Shown here one piece after another: positions 1-10,959 of a stretch of 64,000 bases of DNA (position 1 is its first letter; every line of letters begins with the position of its first letter). Source of the DNA: Zopfochytrium polystomum. Taxonomy: Eukaryota > Chytridiomycota > Chytridiomycetes > Chytridiales > Chytridiaceae. The stretch lies in assembly GCA_025765615.1 (NCBI GenBank), contig JAIVFJ010000229.1, positions 33,469-97,468 of the forward strand. The letters are read 5' to 3'. Made by a program: the position numbers and the translations under genes. The notes beneath the pieces are model-generated. The model had not been told where the DNA came from. It searched no databases and saw nothing but the letters and a program-made list of their open reading frames with translations.

Positions 1-759
1 ACAAAGAAAAACAATTGTCCGTCAATTGTTTTTTACAACAAACTGAGAGGGGGAGTGTGCTTGTGCATTTCCGGTAATGCGAAGCCCCCACATCGGATGC
101 ACATTTCCACCAATCAGCTGCCTTCCATCGCATTAAAATTTATGGCGTTTTCGTCTGAACCAACACTCCAACAAAAAAAAAAAAAAACTTCTCCTCTCTC
201 TTGTTTGTCTTACAATGCCATAACATCAATAAAACAGTAAGGCTTATGTTTCATCATTTGTAGGAGTTGGACCAATCAAACGCAACTCTTATGCTTAAAA
301 TTGAACCCTATGGGCCCTGGTGGGACATATGACATTTGATATCTTCGCCCCCATTTTGGGCACATTGGCAGTGTCCCAAAATTATTGGCTAACCCCCAAT
401 TGAACCTTTCAAATTTCTTGTTCACAATGAATGGAGGCTCCTGCCAAAAAAGTAAGCGTTTTTACTATGTAGAACACAGAGTACAAGGGACTGTCTTGAA
501 ATATATCAATATTGACATCTTTTTTCCGAATCATGCCAAAATCTTACCCAGCCATCTGGCAGCCGTGCTCTTTTGCACAAATATGCATTAGCATGTTTTC
601 TATGCAGATCAAATCAGCTTGCACAAGTTTTGCTAATAAAGTACAGAGAATTCGGCTTTCAAAGTGGTCATTTTCGGATTTACCGAGGGTGGGGTTGGAA
701 ACTTTTTTCCCTTTCCTTTATTGACGCCCCCAACTGCTCAAATAGGCCACAAAAGACTG

Positions 760-1055
760 AAAATTCCAGTAGAACTTGATATGACATGTACTGCACCAAG
801 TTTCCCTGTGCTTGGGCAGTTGCCAGCAGTTGTCCTGCCGATGTCAAGCTGTGTCTTGTAATTGCAAAAGCTAATTATACCCTCACGTAAGCGCTTCAAT
901 GAAAGGACACAGGGTCAGAGTGGGGCTTTATCCTTGCAAAAAATTATACCGGAACTTTGCACCAATTTGAACAATTTTTACTAGCAACTGAGCTGGGATT
1001 CCCATGTTGTTTTCTTATTTGGTTGATTAAAAGCTGATTCTGGGCTTCACCAAGA
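760..1055 (+). repeat. Dispersed repeat R1, copy a
   Basis: This AT-rich, non-coding block is a diverged copy of segments at 9660-10330 and 44235-45085. Shared words in the same order include TTGGGCAGTTGCC, GATGTCAAGCTG, CTTGTAATTGCAA, ACTTTGCACCAATTTGAA and TGTTGTTTTCTTAT. No coding capacity or terminal structure is visible. The rest of 1-1480 holds no gene I can support. Confidence 0.6.
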
Positions 1056-1479
1056 ATTAAGGATCCCAATTGTACCTTGGGTCCCGTCGCTCCCAAAAGA
1101 AAAATTTTTTTTGTTGGACATGGATTTTACACAGTTGAAGAGGTGAAAACCCGTCGGGTCTTCAATTCGGTGTTGCACACAGTTCATTCGCAAGCAAACG
1201 AAGTCGGCCAAGGCAAAAGAAGGGTTCAATGCTGTTCGTTAGGGTTTGGGCAATGCAAGAAATGTTTCAAAAGTTAAAGGGGCACAAACTGGGAAAAGAA
1301 AAAAAAAATTATTCCGACTGTGAAGGAGCGGCAAGTACAAAACAAAAAAAAAAAAAAAAAGGAACCATAAACAGCGTTTGATCGACTGGATTAAACGACC
1401 GGATTAAACGTTCAAAGAAGATGTGATTTCCGGAAAAAGCTCAAATATCCCCGCTGTCTTTGCGGAAGACTGTGGTGTC

Positions 1480-4400
1480 ATGTTTGGTAACAAAAATTCC
1501 CTTTTCGACCAAAGAGCTCACACGGCTCAGCAAAGTCTGTTGCCCTCGCTCGATGATGGGGCCTGGTGCAGGTGGGGCTCTTGTCTCGTCCGGAGAGGGG
1601 AGCCCAGTCCCCTATGCGAGGAACCGTCCCGGGGTAAAACTCGCACGAGCGACTCGCGCAGAAACAGAATAGCCTGAGCAAACCGTTGCCCTAAGGGTTC
1701 AAAAAAAGAGAGAATGACTGTGCGTGTGGGGGGTAGATTGGAAGAAATATACTGTTTCCTCGGAGAGAAAGTGAGAAAACTGACCCGTTCTGATGAACCC
1801 TTTACCTTTCCCGTTTCAGTCATGCCGCTTCAGAGCCTTCCGAAAAGGCCAAGTCGGTCGTCTTTTGATACGCCAACGGCAAAAATCGTTGCCAGGATTT
1901 CGCCTTGTCATGAAGGGCCGTCAGCACACTGGCCCTCGCGGGGTCTTGGAGAATTCGCGAGTCATTCAAGTTTCCCATTGCCAAGGAGGCATGCTTGAAG
2001 TAGGTCTCTATTCCAGGGATGGGCACGTCTGCGACAGGATTTGACGGAATGTCCTGTTTCAGGGAACCCAGGGCGGTGAGCTGGGAGATGCGGTAAAGGC
2101 ATTTTAGTGTGGGTTGGTAAATTGGTTTTTTGAACACGAACGACGATTGTATCAATGGAGAATCGCTCAGACGGTCAAGAGAGACTACAAACTATTTACC
2201 TCTAAAACCAGATTCAAGCATCCATCTCCAATCGCAGATCCATGGGAGGTGATCACGTCTCCTCCATAACCTGGGCCACGTGTAGCAGCCGATCGTGTTT
2301 CTTCCTGATTGGAACTACTTTCATGGCGACTCAAGACTTCTCCAAACGAGCCGGTCCCATCGCAAGCATCGGGATCTGTACATGATATCACTCGAGCTGA
2401 TGAGAGGCTAACGGGTTGGAACAGCGGAAGAGTTTCAAATAAGCCGCTGCAAAACCGCGCCAAAGGTTTTTGAAATCAAAACAAAACGAAACAGGACGCG
2501 CAGTCTTCACAAACCGGAATATTAGCGGTGGGCGGATCATCTCGGATGGACGGGGACGCTCGAGAAGCAAGCTCTGCAGGCTGGTGTGGCGGGGATAAGG
2601 ACGACAATAGCGCCGCCGGCTCATGCGGCGCCGCTCTAGAACCACCTCCGAGGCGCCCTCTGTCGGAGTGCGAATCGAATTCAACAGCTTCGGCTTGATT
2701 CAGCCGCATCGATTCGGCGCCGTCTCTCCCTCCGAAGAATGAATCCTTCTCACGTTCGTTTGCCACCTCCGCTTCAGGCAAAAATTTGATCGCGTCAGTT
2801 TCGAGGGCAAGTTCCGCATTCCAAGAGCTTCCCTCCACCCTTGGTGGAATCCCCACGGCAGTCTCACCACAGAGTTCTGGACCGTGCGCAAAGGCTGATG
2901 CGAGGTGCGAGGACTTGAAAGACTCTGATTCGAAAAAACGTTCCCCTTTGTCGCGTTTCGAGAGTTTAAGCCAATCAGCAATTATGTTAGCTTCGACAAT
3001 CCGTGCTTCTGCGACGTCGGTGGTTCCACCTTCGCTTGACTGTGTTTGGGGGGGGCCGCGCTGCTTCGGTTGCGGTAATCTCCGCCGACGCTGCCTGTTC
3101 TTGGAGGAAGAAATACGAGGTGCGGGACCACTCGGCCTGTGCAGGCCCGGCTTCCCAGGCACTCTGGTTTGCGGTTGCTGGTAGATTGGTTGTTGTTTTC
3201 TCGTACGAATCCACTAAGCGCACCGGAGTAGAGTCCCACTCAGGTGAAGGCGTACCTGACCTTGGCGAATGTGACGAATGCGTATCATGGGAAAGGTCCA
3301 CTGAATAGCCGTCAGACACAACGGATGCGGACAAAGTCTCGACTTCTTCGACTTTCGGAGCCTCCGTGTGCGCCACCAGGGAATACCGGGAGAACCCCTC
3401 GATGTGGTAGTTGGCGCTGTTGTCGAAACGTGGCTCACTCCAGTCGGCACCACTTCTGCTGCCCGCGTTTCCGTAAAAGTGGTCGTTGCGTCGGGTTGCC
3501 GTTCGAACATTCTGCCCCACTTCCGTAGCCTCCTCCGACATCTCCACCACCTCCGGCACCGCCTCCTTCACCAAGGCCGCCGCCGCCACCACCAGCAACA
3601 GGGCTTGCCGAACCGGTTGGACACCAATTCACTTCCAGCTTCACGGCGCCGGGCGTCTCAAAGACGGTCACCAAAGCAGTCTCTCAAGCCAGAAATGCGG
3701 GGTCGTATCGAGGCGGTTCGTCTTTCCCCAGCCCTCCAACTTTCAGGAAGGAGCGAATGCACGGGTCGGGGAACGGAACTTTGACGGAATTCGACGTCGG
3801 TCGTTTGAAGTCTGTGCCTTCGACTTTGACTTCGAGCGAGGACGCGGCGGTGCCAAAGTTCTGAACGGGGCCAGCGTCATTGGACGGTTCCAGCGCGGAG
3901 AGTGATGTGTTCGAGAAGGGCTCTCACCGATGCGTCATCGTTGCCCAAGACTGTGTTGGTCAGCGGGAACAGCACCGATTACGCGAGATGGGCGGTGACA
4001 GGCTGATGGGGCGGCACTGGTTGCGGTTGCGGCGGCAGCGGTAGGAGCGGGTTAGATGGAGGGCAGTCCCTCCAGCATAGAGGTAAGACGGAGCCGGATC
4101 TGCCAAAAGTGCTGCTAGGTCCTTTGTTCAACAGTTAGTGGACTTTCCGCCACACCAAAGAGAAGAACCCCCCCGGCCCCCATTTGATCTCCTTAACGAA
4201 ATGCTGCGGAATGGAGAGATGTGCCCCGCCTCTGAGGGAATAGGGACGATGCCGATGTCAACATCGCGGCCACCGTTGTCGTTGTCGTCGACTTCGTCGA
4301 CGTCGTCGTCGTCCTCGTCGTCGTCGGCGTCGTCGTCACCGCTGTTGTCATCGTCGTCGTCGCCCTCTTCATCGCAGTCGTCGTCGTCATCATCATCGCC

Positions 4401-4543
4401 GTCGTCATGGCAGTCGTCGACGTTGTCGTCGCAGTCGCCGTCGTTGTCATCGCAGTCGTCGTCGCCGTGTCATGCGCGTCGGGCGTGCCGTACGAGCTCT
4501 GTAATCGAATATGCGACGATGCGATGCAGGCTGAGCAGTTCGT

Positions 4544-4589
<46 letters not shown>

Positions 4590-4886
4590 CAAGAGAGTGG
4601 AGCCACTCGTTTTGCGCTCGGCCGCCATGCTCCTTACCCACGAGGGTTCCGGGACTTCCAAGTAGTTCTCCTCGGTCACTTGCTGGGAAGATGGCAGTCA
4701 CTAAGCGGTCTCTTCTCCGGGGGTTTGCCGTTGGATCCCGCACGCGCACGCACGCAGACACGCGCACAGTCACACAGACACAACACGCACAGTCACACAC
4801 ACACACACACACACGCGCGCGCACAAACGTACCTGACCGGCAGCGATGCCAGATGACACAGGAGACGGGGTGACAGGCAATGTCAT
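1480..4886 (-). pseudogene. A': decayed paralogue of gene B with a degenerate kinase
   Basis: The exon order of gene B can be followed here. A likely start ATG at 4884-4886 leads to a short exon ending in VTEENYLEVPEPSW. A GTPDAHD exon follows near 4480, then the N-terminal module (VEGTDF...PFPDPC...SFLKV, about 3690-3830), the acidic region with DTHSSHSPRSGTPS, and the IRDDPPT linker (about 2540). The module has an in-frame TGA near 3704. The acidic region needs frame changes near 3550 and 3050 to stay aligned, so this is most likely a pseudogene. Downstream, 2195-2420 keeps GTGSFGEV of a glycine-rich loop, but the VAIK lysine is gone. 1820-2120 aligns with the GSL...DFG exon of gene B without HRD or DFG. 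No Sel1 exon was found. Confidence 0.7.
4262..4830. repeat. Trinucleotide, GA and CA microsatellites inside A'
   Basis: A GTC/GTCGTC-type trinucleotide tract fills about 4262-4475, followed by a GA tract (4553-4582) and CA tracts (about 4740-4815). In gene B the CA tracts sit in introns and the trinucleotide tract matches the Asn/Asp-rich exon. The tract probably expanded in A' and helped break it. Confidence 0.75.
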
Positions 4887-4889
4887 CAT

Positions 4890-6100
4890 CACCATTCAGC
4901 AGCCAGCAGCAGCCAGCAAGCAAGCAAGCAAGCAAACAAACAGGGAAGCGAGCGGAAAGTAGCAGCGGGGAGGAGGAGCACCGGCCTGCGTGGCAGCAGA
5001 GAGAGAGAGGTGGGAGGGAGAGAGAGAGAGACAGACAGGCAGTCAGGCAGTCTGTTGCTTTAAGGAAGGTTGAAAAGGTCGTGTTTCGCGGTGAAAAGGA
5101 ACCTTGGCGGCAGACCGCCAGACAGGGAAGGAAAATTGGGGGCTGCACTTATCTATTTCATTACTGATAATAAAAACAATAAAAGCTGAGGCTGAATGAA
5201 AAAATGGGGATACAACACTCTTTTTTTACATGGGGAAAAACCAACTATGAAAAGAGGAATCGTTCTCAACAAATCTGCAAAACCATTTGGGACAGGGCGC
5301 TGACTGACTATGCAACTTTATTTTTCCACTGCCTTGACGACATTATTTAGCGCAACAGCAATATAACAAAGGATAATTCACTCCTTTCATATGGTTTCGA
5401 TCCTGTGTGTGCCCGTGTGTGTGTCGGCGGTGAAGCAAGAAAAAAAAAAACATCACCAATCATTCGGGAGTGGGATTTTATTTAAATACACCTGCAGCAG
5501 TATTTAGTATCGCTGAAAAGTGAGACTTTGTGGCAGTATGAACTTCCAATAGCTGTGAGCCCATCATAGAAGCCTCTGCTTAAACTCTGCCTCCCTTTAC
5601 AAAAACCAAGTTGTTCAAAGTTTGTTCTCCACCGTTTCTGAAAAAAAAAAAAAAAAAAAAAAAGCAAGTCTGCCTTGCTCGACATCCATGGCGTTATGTT
5701 TTTCCACGAGGCTTTTGGCAAGACGGTCTCACCATCAGCAGAATCTGTCACGCTCCGCCTTGCAGATGGGTCCAATCCAACAAAAATTTACACTACAGCT
5801 TCAGAAAGTTCGAGTATTTCGGATCTCTGTTGGAATGCCATGAACGGTGAAGTGGGGCAGGAGAAGATCGGATACGGACACGGGTAGACACCTCCTCCGT
5901 GATTCGGTGGATCACTGAACCACCCCGTATCCGCCGGAGGAATAAAAAAATAACATAATGCAAGGCACGCTTTTCTCACAGTGTTCCATCTCCTTGGGCA
6001 CCTTCCTCCACGCTTTGGGGGGAAAGTAGTCGGGAGCGTTGTTCCCCACCCTCCTCCTCCCCAACGCCGCCAATTCCCACAGACTATTTTCACATACACT
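4890..6100. other. Gene-free stretch between A' and gene A
   Basis: Simple sequence (AGCAAGCAAGCA near 4915, GAGA near 5000-5030, a poly-A of about 23 nt at 5641-5663) and AT-rich DNA. No coding pattern, transposon end or RNA gene was recognised. Confidence 0.5.
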
Positions 6101-6102
6101 TT

Positions 6103-8136
6103 TCACTTTATCCTTTTCAGGAAACCTGACAAGACACTTCCGACAAGGCTCCTCACCACTTCCCCCACTTGCCTCTTAGTCTCGTCGTCACCCCACGCTT
6201 TGGCCCCCTCCTCCACCAGTCTTTTGACTCCCACTCCTGCGGGGTCCATGATTTCGAGCAGAGTCTGAGTCGAGGCTTGCAGCTGTTCTCTTGCTTTGAT
6301 AGCGGTGGGGTTCGTCTGGAAGTAGGTGGTCACAGTCTGGATTGGCAGGGTGCGTTGGAAAGGAAAGAGAGGTGCGTGTGGCTGAGGGTTAGACAGAGAG
6401 AGAGAGATAAGGGGAGCAAGCCGCAAGCACATTGAAGTCGTACATGAACAACAGTGTCCAGCACGATGGTCGAGGCGGGGCTGGACAAGTTGTTGGAGGT
6501 GGTGTCAGGCCTGACCTCGTCAATTCCAGACATAGCTTCTGGGTTCGATTCTTCATCAACGTCCATCTGACTCAAAAGAAACGGAGACAGAGAATTAGAC
6601 AAGGCAAAATTTTGGTCAAATATGATCAGTCATGAATTACTCTGTATGGAGTCATGCCCCGCATGTTGGAGCTCGTCAGTGATGCGGCTGCAGCGGCTCC
6701 AGCGACTCCTAACGCAAACAAGTCAAGTGGCTCCACCCAAGGTGATCCACCAGTTTCCTCAATAATCGAACCAGTCGGGCTCGCCAGGTTGCCAGCGCCA
6801 GAGCTCCTGTGCTCCACTGCAGCCTCTCCAGCATCAAGTAATTCTTCCAAGACCTTGACAATATCCTTGAATTCCGGCCGATTCCGTGGATCGGCTGCCC
6901 AGCATTCTTCAAAAAGTTTGGCAAGTCCAGCGCCAAAGTTAACGTCAGTAGCATTCTCGAAGCACTCTGTTTTGAAGTTGCGAACAACTTGGTCACGAAA
7001 CCGGTTGTCTTTGCATATTTCAGGAATGAAAACCGTATGCTTGAGTTTTTTGAATAATATCCCGTACACACCCTTGAACCATGGAACAACCTCAGTGAGA
7101 AGCGGTGCAAAGGAGAATACATCTGATTTGTGCGTGATCTATCCAATTATTTGTGTCGTGTAGGTCAGTAAGCTTTTGTGGAAGGCTTGATGTGGGAGGG
7201 TGAGTGTGTTTGGACTTTGGGTGGAGGGAGGGATAGGTGAAGTGGTAAAGAAGAGGCAACAGCCAAAAAGGAAGACAGAAAGATTTGCTCCATTCTTACC
7301 TCTCCTCTATTCCGCTCCGGTGCCATCCAATACAGCGCGCCTAATTGGCTGGAGGATGTATTGCCTGAGAGTGCACCATCTCGGGACAAGCCAAAGTCCG
7401 AAATTTTCGCCACAATTTCGCCTAATGACGATTCGGTCAGGAGCACATTCGAGCTTGTGAGGTCGTTGTGGTTGATTTTCAACTGATGCAAGTCTCTCAT
7501 TCCCAATGCGACATGCTTCAAGTAGATCACCCTTGTGCGGATGGGCACTTTTGTGGGATCATTTTGCTCGATATACTTTTTCAAGGAACCTTTGGTGGCA
7601 AGCTGAAAGTTGGCCAGTGAATTGGTTAAAGAAATGGAAAGTTGCAACTGAGGAAAATTGCAGAGAAATGGGAGGCCATAGAGTATTCACCTCCATAACA
7701 AGGCATCGCTCTTTCATCATAACTCCATGGAGCTGAATCACGTATGGTTGGACCCCATGGGCCAAAGTCCGCATCATAACTTTGGCCTCTTCAAGTAGTA
7801 GTCGTCCATTATCTTTGATAAACTTAATGGCAACTTGGCTGTTCCCGTAAGTTGCGCGGAAGACTTTTCCAAACCCGCCTTCACCAAGAGGCACAGCCGT
7901 AGTATCGCATTTGATTTCACTTAGTGTAAGCTGCGGCTGCAGGTTGAATGGCAAAGGAGAGGCTGATGTAAGCAGCTGCAACGGTGCGAAAGAGGGAAAG
8001 AAAAAAAAAAATCGAAAAGAAAATGATACAGAAAAAAAGGCGGTCCTATAACAGCTTCACGAACCAGAACATCTGCAGCGAGCGAGGACGCTAGGGCAGC
8101 AGGCCGTTGGGGTTCTGTCGGCGCGGTTTGCATCAT
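6103..8136 (-). CDS. Gene A: TKL-type protein kinase
   Basis: Six exons join in frame: 8065-8136, 7691-7975, 7300-7602, 6641-7138, 6444-6566 and 6103-6336 (504 codons plus stop). The kinase has the glycine loop GEGGFGKVF, VAIKFI for the ATP lysine, HNDLTSSNVLL as catalytic loop, ISDFGLS, WMAPER and SDVFSF. The catalytic Asp and DFG are present, so it may be active, but the Arg of HRD is Asn (non-RD type). The roughly 150-residue tail has no recognised domain and there are no Sel1 repeats. Introns are 78-161 nt. Intron positions, including the donor GTTCGTG before the kinase, match genes B and C, so the three share ancestry. The start is uncertain: the frame stays open upstream to an acceptor at about 8248, so a further 5' exon is possible. 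Confidence 0.82.
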
Positions 8137-8247
8137 GATGTTGTCAGGAAGGGGGAGGAGTTGTGGATCGTTTAGATCGAGAATTGAGGGGAGGGAGGGT
8201 GGCGCGAACAGGTGGGAGTCGCGGTGGATGACGAGTGCGGGGCGGTG

Positions 8248-8520
8248 CTACTTCCAAAACAAAAAAAAAAAAAAAAAAAAGGAAAAAAACAACAAAAAAA
8301 ACGGACCTTTGCACTTCTCCGGCGGCGATGGAGGCAAGGGATCGACGGGATCGACAGGATCGACGACGACGACGGCCCTTGCTGAGGAGGAGGAGGAGGA
8401 GGAGGAGGAGGCGGCGGGCTGCGGAGGCGGCTGCCGGCGTGCAGCCTTGGGGGCGCGAGGGGGCGGCTTGGAACTGCCGCTGCCGCTGCGCCTGTGCCGT
8501 CTCTTCTTGTGCTTGGACAT
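8248..8520 (-). other. Possible upstream exon of gene A
   Basis: From ATG at 8518-8520 a frame reads MSKHKKRRHRRSGSGSSKPP, then proline-, serine- and VDPVDP-rich sequence: a basic, disordered N-terminus. The reading frame between 8247 and 8136 is open and looks coding (HRPALVIHRDSHLF). I could not find a donor whose phase joins the two, so the link to gene A is unproven. Poly-A/T runs at 8262-8300 lie in the putative intron. Confidence 0.35.
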
Positions 8521-8689
8521 ATTAATAATAATGTTCACACAAAATTGGGTTCCAATTAGAGACAAACAACTGGGCCAACTCGCAGAGAAGCAGAGAGACA
8601 GAGAGCGAGCTGCGAGCAGACAGCCGTTCCTTGACTTATCCCAAAATTTCGCGGCTGGGTGAAGGATGCCAAAGACAAAATATATTACA

Positions 8690-8850
8690 CAACACGGGGT
8701 CATTCCGAATATGACGAGAAAAAAGAAAGGAAAAAAACAGATGCGTATACTCGAGAAAAAAAAATGGATGCCTGTACCCCCGGCGTTGAGTGAGTATTAT
8801 GAGAAGCATGCGTCCTCGCAAATGAGAGCCAATGCTAACGGAGGATGCCC
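8690..8850. repeat. A-rich repeat preceding the D-tail fragment
   Basis: This carries the words GGATGC, GCGTATACTCG and CCTCGCAAA-GAGAGCCAATGCTAACGG. It matches the much longer A-rich minisatellite at 32430-32880 that lies directly 3' of gene D. It shows that the 3' flank of gene D was copied together with its tail. Confidence 0.65.
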
Positions 8851-9462
8851 AACTGCGCCCTCACTTCGGGCGCCACATTCTCTTCGTTTGATTTGCGGCG
8901 CCCCAGCCGGCGAATGTCGAGGCCGAACAGCGATTTGAGCAGCGTTGCTTTTGCCGTTCGGTCAGAGGAGAGTCACAGTGCCTTTCGCAGGAATTGCAGC
9001 GTCCGAAGCTGGGAGCTCTGGATAAGTGATACGGCAACGTTGTCAACCCTTCTGCTTTCGAAAAACGGCGAAATTTGTCGTGTTTCTGCCAAATAGCAGC
9101 TCGGGGCAAGTCCTATCACAGTCCACAACGTCTCCAAGGTTTCCAGCAATCACCAAGTCACGCACAAGTCTCTCCATATCTCGTGGATTGTGGAAGCTTG
9201 CACCGATGACATGCTTCGGACACATAAATTATAGAGACGTAAATCGCAGGAATTGGTTGCAGGCAAGCCTTTCCGGAACCAACACTCGGCCTCTGATAAA
9301 TCCATTTGGACGCCTTCGCCATTGTAGTGCAGAACACCCAGGGTTGTGCTGACCAGCTGCATTTCCCTGCTCGGCTGACTTCCGGAACCAGTCTGCTGCC
9401 AGTGTGGGATCCTGGGGACTGTTGGTGGTCGCTGGTTCAGCCGGCCCACCAGCAGTTAGCAT
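8830..9462 (-). pseudogene. Chimeric remnant: Sel1 repeat joined to the gene D tail
   Basis: 9240-9462 encodes about two Sel1 units (LAADWFRKSAEQGNAAGQH, then in another frame LGVLHYNGEGVQMDLSEAECWF), with a frameshift between them. 9040-9240 continues with MCPKHVIGASF and RDMERLVRDLVIAGNLGDV, closely matching gene D just before its GTPase. From about 9040 to 8845 only scraps of the GTPase remain; the P-loop is deleted, and the fragment ends at the same stop and 3' flank as gene D. It is a rearranged dead copy. Confidence 0.7.
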
Positions 9463-9659
9463 TTTGGGGTTACATTACTGGGGCCTTCAGGGATGTGGGC
9501 TTACTGCTTTGGACAGCAGGGGACACCCCCTGAGACTCATTGCGGATTTTGATGAAATGGTAATCACAGTTGTGTGTATGTGAGGACAAATTCATACAGA
9601 CACAGGAAAGGAAAAAGAAGAACAAAAAAAGCCACGACGCAGTGAGGGACCAAACATAA

Positions 9660-10330
9660 AAGGCTGCCAATTGAACTTGACGTAAAACGTATTGAACCAA
9701 GTTTTCCTGCATTTGGGCAGTTGCCTGCAGGTGTCCTGCTGATGTCAAGCTGGGAAAGCAGCAGCACAAAGAACAAACAACGGCAGGAGCAGTTGTTCTT
9801 GTAATTGCAATAGCGAAATTACTGTAATTATACTCTTTGATACGTGCTCAATGAAGGACACATCAGAATGGGACCCCACCCTTCCCAAAATGAACCAGAA
9901 CTTTGCACCAATTTGAACATAAATCATTAGTAACTGAGCTGCGATTGCCCTGTTGTTTTCTTATCCAGTTAATAACAAGCTAATTTCTGGGTTTTGCCAA
10001 GCTGTTTTTGGCAGATTTGCAAATTGCATCTGTGGTGGTGGTTTCTGTTTGTTGCTTTGTGGTTGTTCCTCTTTGTGTGTTGTTTTCTACCTGAAAAATG
10101 AGCAATCTAAAAATCAAACTAAGTGGAAAGCACATTTTTGTTGAAGAAGCCGCTCGCAATATTTCGGACAATCATGTCTTTTTTCGATGAATGGCGGGGT
10201 GTCAAAGTCTTGCGATCATACTGTATGCGATATCACAATCTTGAGATATCACATGAGACATCACATATGCTATCTTTTCAAGGCATGACTTTTCTTCCTC
10301 AAAAGGTCATGCGTGTTGAGATTTGAGCCA
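9660..10330 (+). repeat. Dispersed repeat R1, copy b
   Basis: The longest uninterrupted copy of R1. It contains the pattern GAGATATCACATGAGACATCACATATG near its right end and aligns with 44235-45085 throughout. It shows no reading frame of note. It could be a non-autonomous element, but no ends were identified. Confidence 0.6.
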
Positions 10331-10503
10331 AGGAAGCCAGTTTCCTAAGTTGATGGTGGCCTTGTCACCACTGCCGATGCAACTTACACAAAGCCGGGTG
10401 AGCAGAAAGGCCAAATCTGAATCCAACAAAATGAGTTAGGTGAAGACGGTGGTGATTCTAGCTTTGCTTTCCTAGGCTTTGCTGGCAAGGACAATGCGAT
10501 TAG

Positions 10504-10911
10504 TGTAAGGCGGAACTGACTGGTTAGCAGCAAGAGGCACAAGACGGACCCAAACCTATTGTGACTGTCAGTTATTGTTCTCACGATGCCCATGGGAGAG
10601 CAAGCCATCACCAGTGCAGACCTGGGTGCTGGCTTGCACTGATGACAAATACTCCGAGTATTAAGTGGAACGGAAACCTGGTGTCAACAGTTTTCCTCCT
10701 CCTCTGCTCAAGCAGATAATATAGGAGAGGTTTTTACCCTGTGCCGGTCACGCTTGCCTAGCAACTATTACAGCGTGCATATCATCATTATGTATCAGTA
10801 ATTCATAACAGAGTTTTTCTCTTTCTCTCCAAGTTGGGGAGAAGGACTACCCACAAACACACATCTCCTCTTCATTCACTCCTTCCACTCACTCAAAGTA
10901 GACTGTTTACA
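10504..10911 (+). mobile_element. Solo LTR (family L2), TSD ATTAG
   Basis: This 408-bp block begins TGTAAGGCGGAACTGACTGG, ends AGACTGTTTACA and is flanked by ATTAG on both sides (10499-10503, 10912-10916). A second copy at 40221-40633 and a truncated one at 53718-53876 confirm the family. The inverted paralogous locus near 54510 has a single ATTAG and no LTR, so it is a true empty site. TG...CA ends and a 5-bp duplication fit an LTR left by recombination of a retrotransposon. Confidence 0.85.
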
Positions 10912-10959
10912 ATTAGAATCACACTCAATGGGTTCAGAGAAATGCTGAACTGGGGTAGC

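Noticed and set aside
2476..3598. Two long overlapping frames taken as intact genes
   Set aside because: They are parts of one ancestral frame in A' that changes phase; homology to genes B and D switches from one frame to the other near 3050.
4138..4665. Ser-rich reading frame of 175 codons on the plus strand
   Set aside because: It is the translation of a GTC/TCG trinucleotide microsatellite antisense to the GTPDAHD exon of A'.
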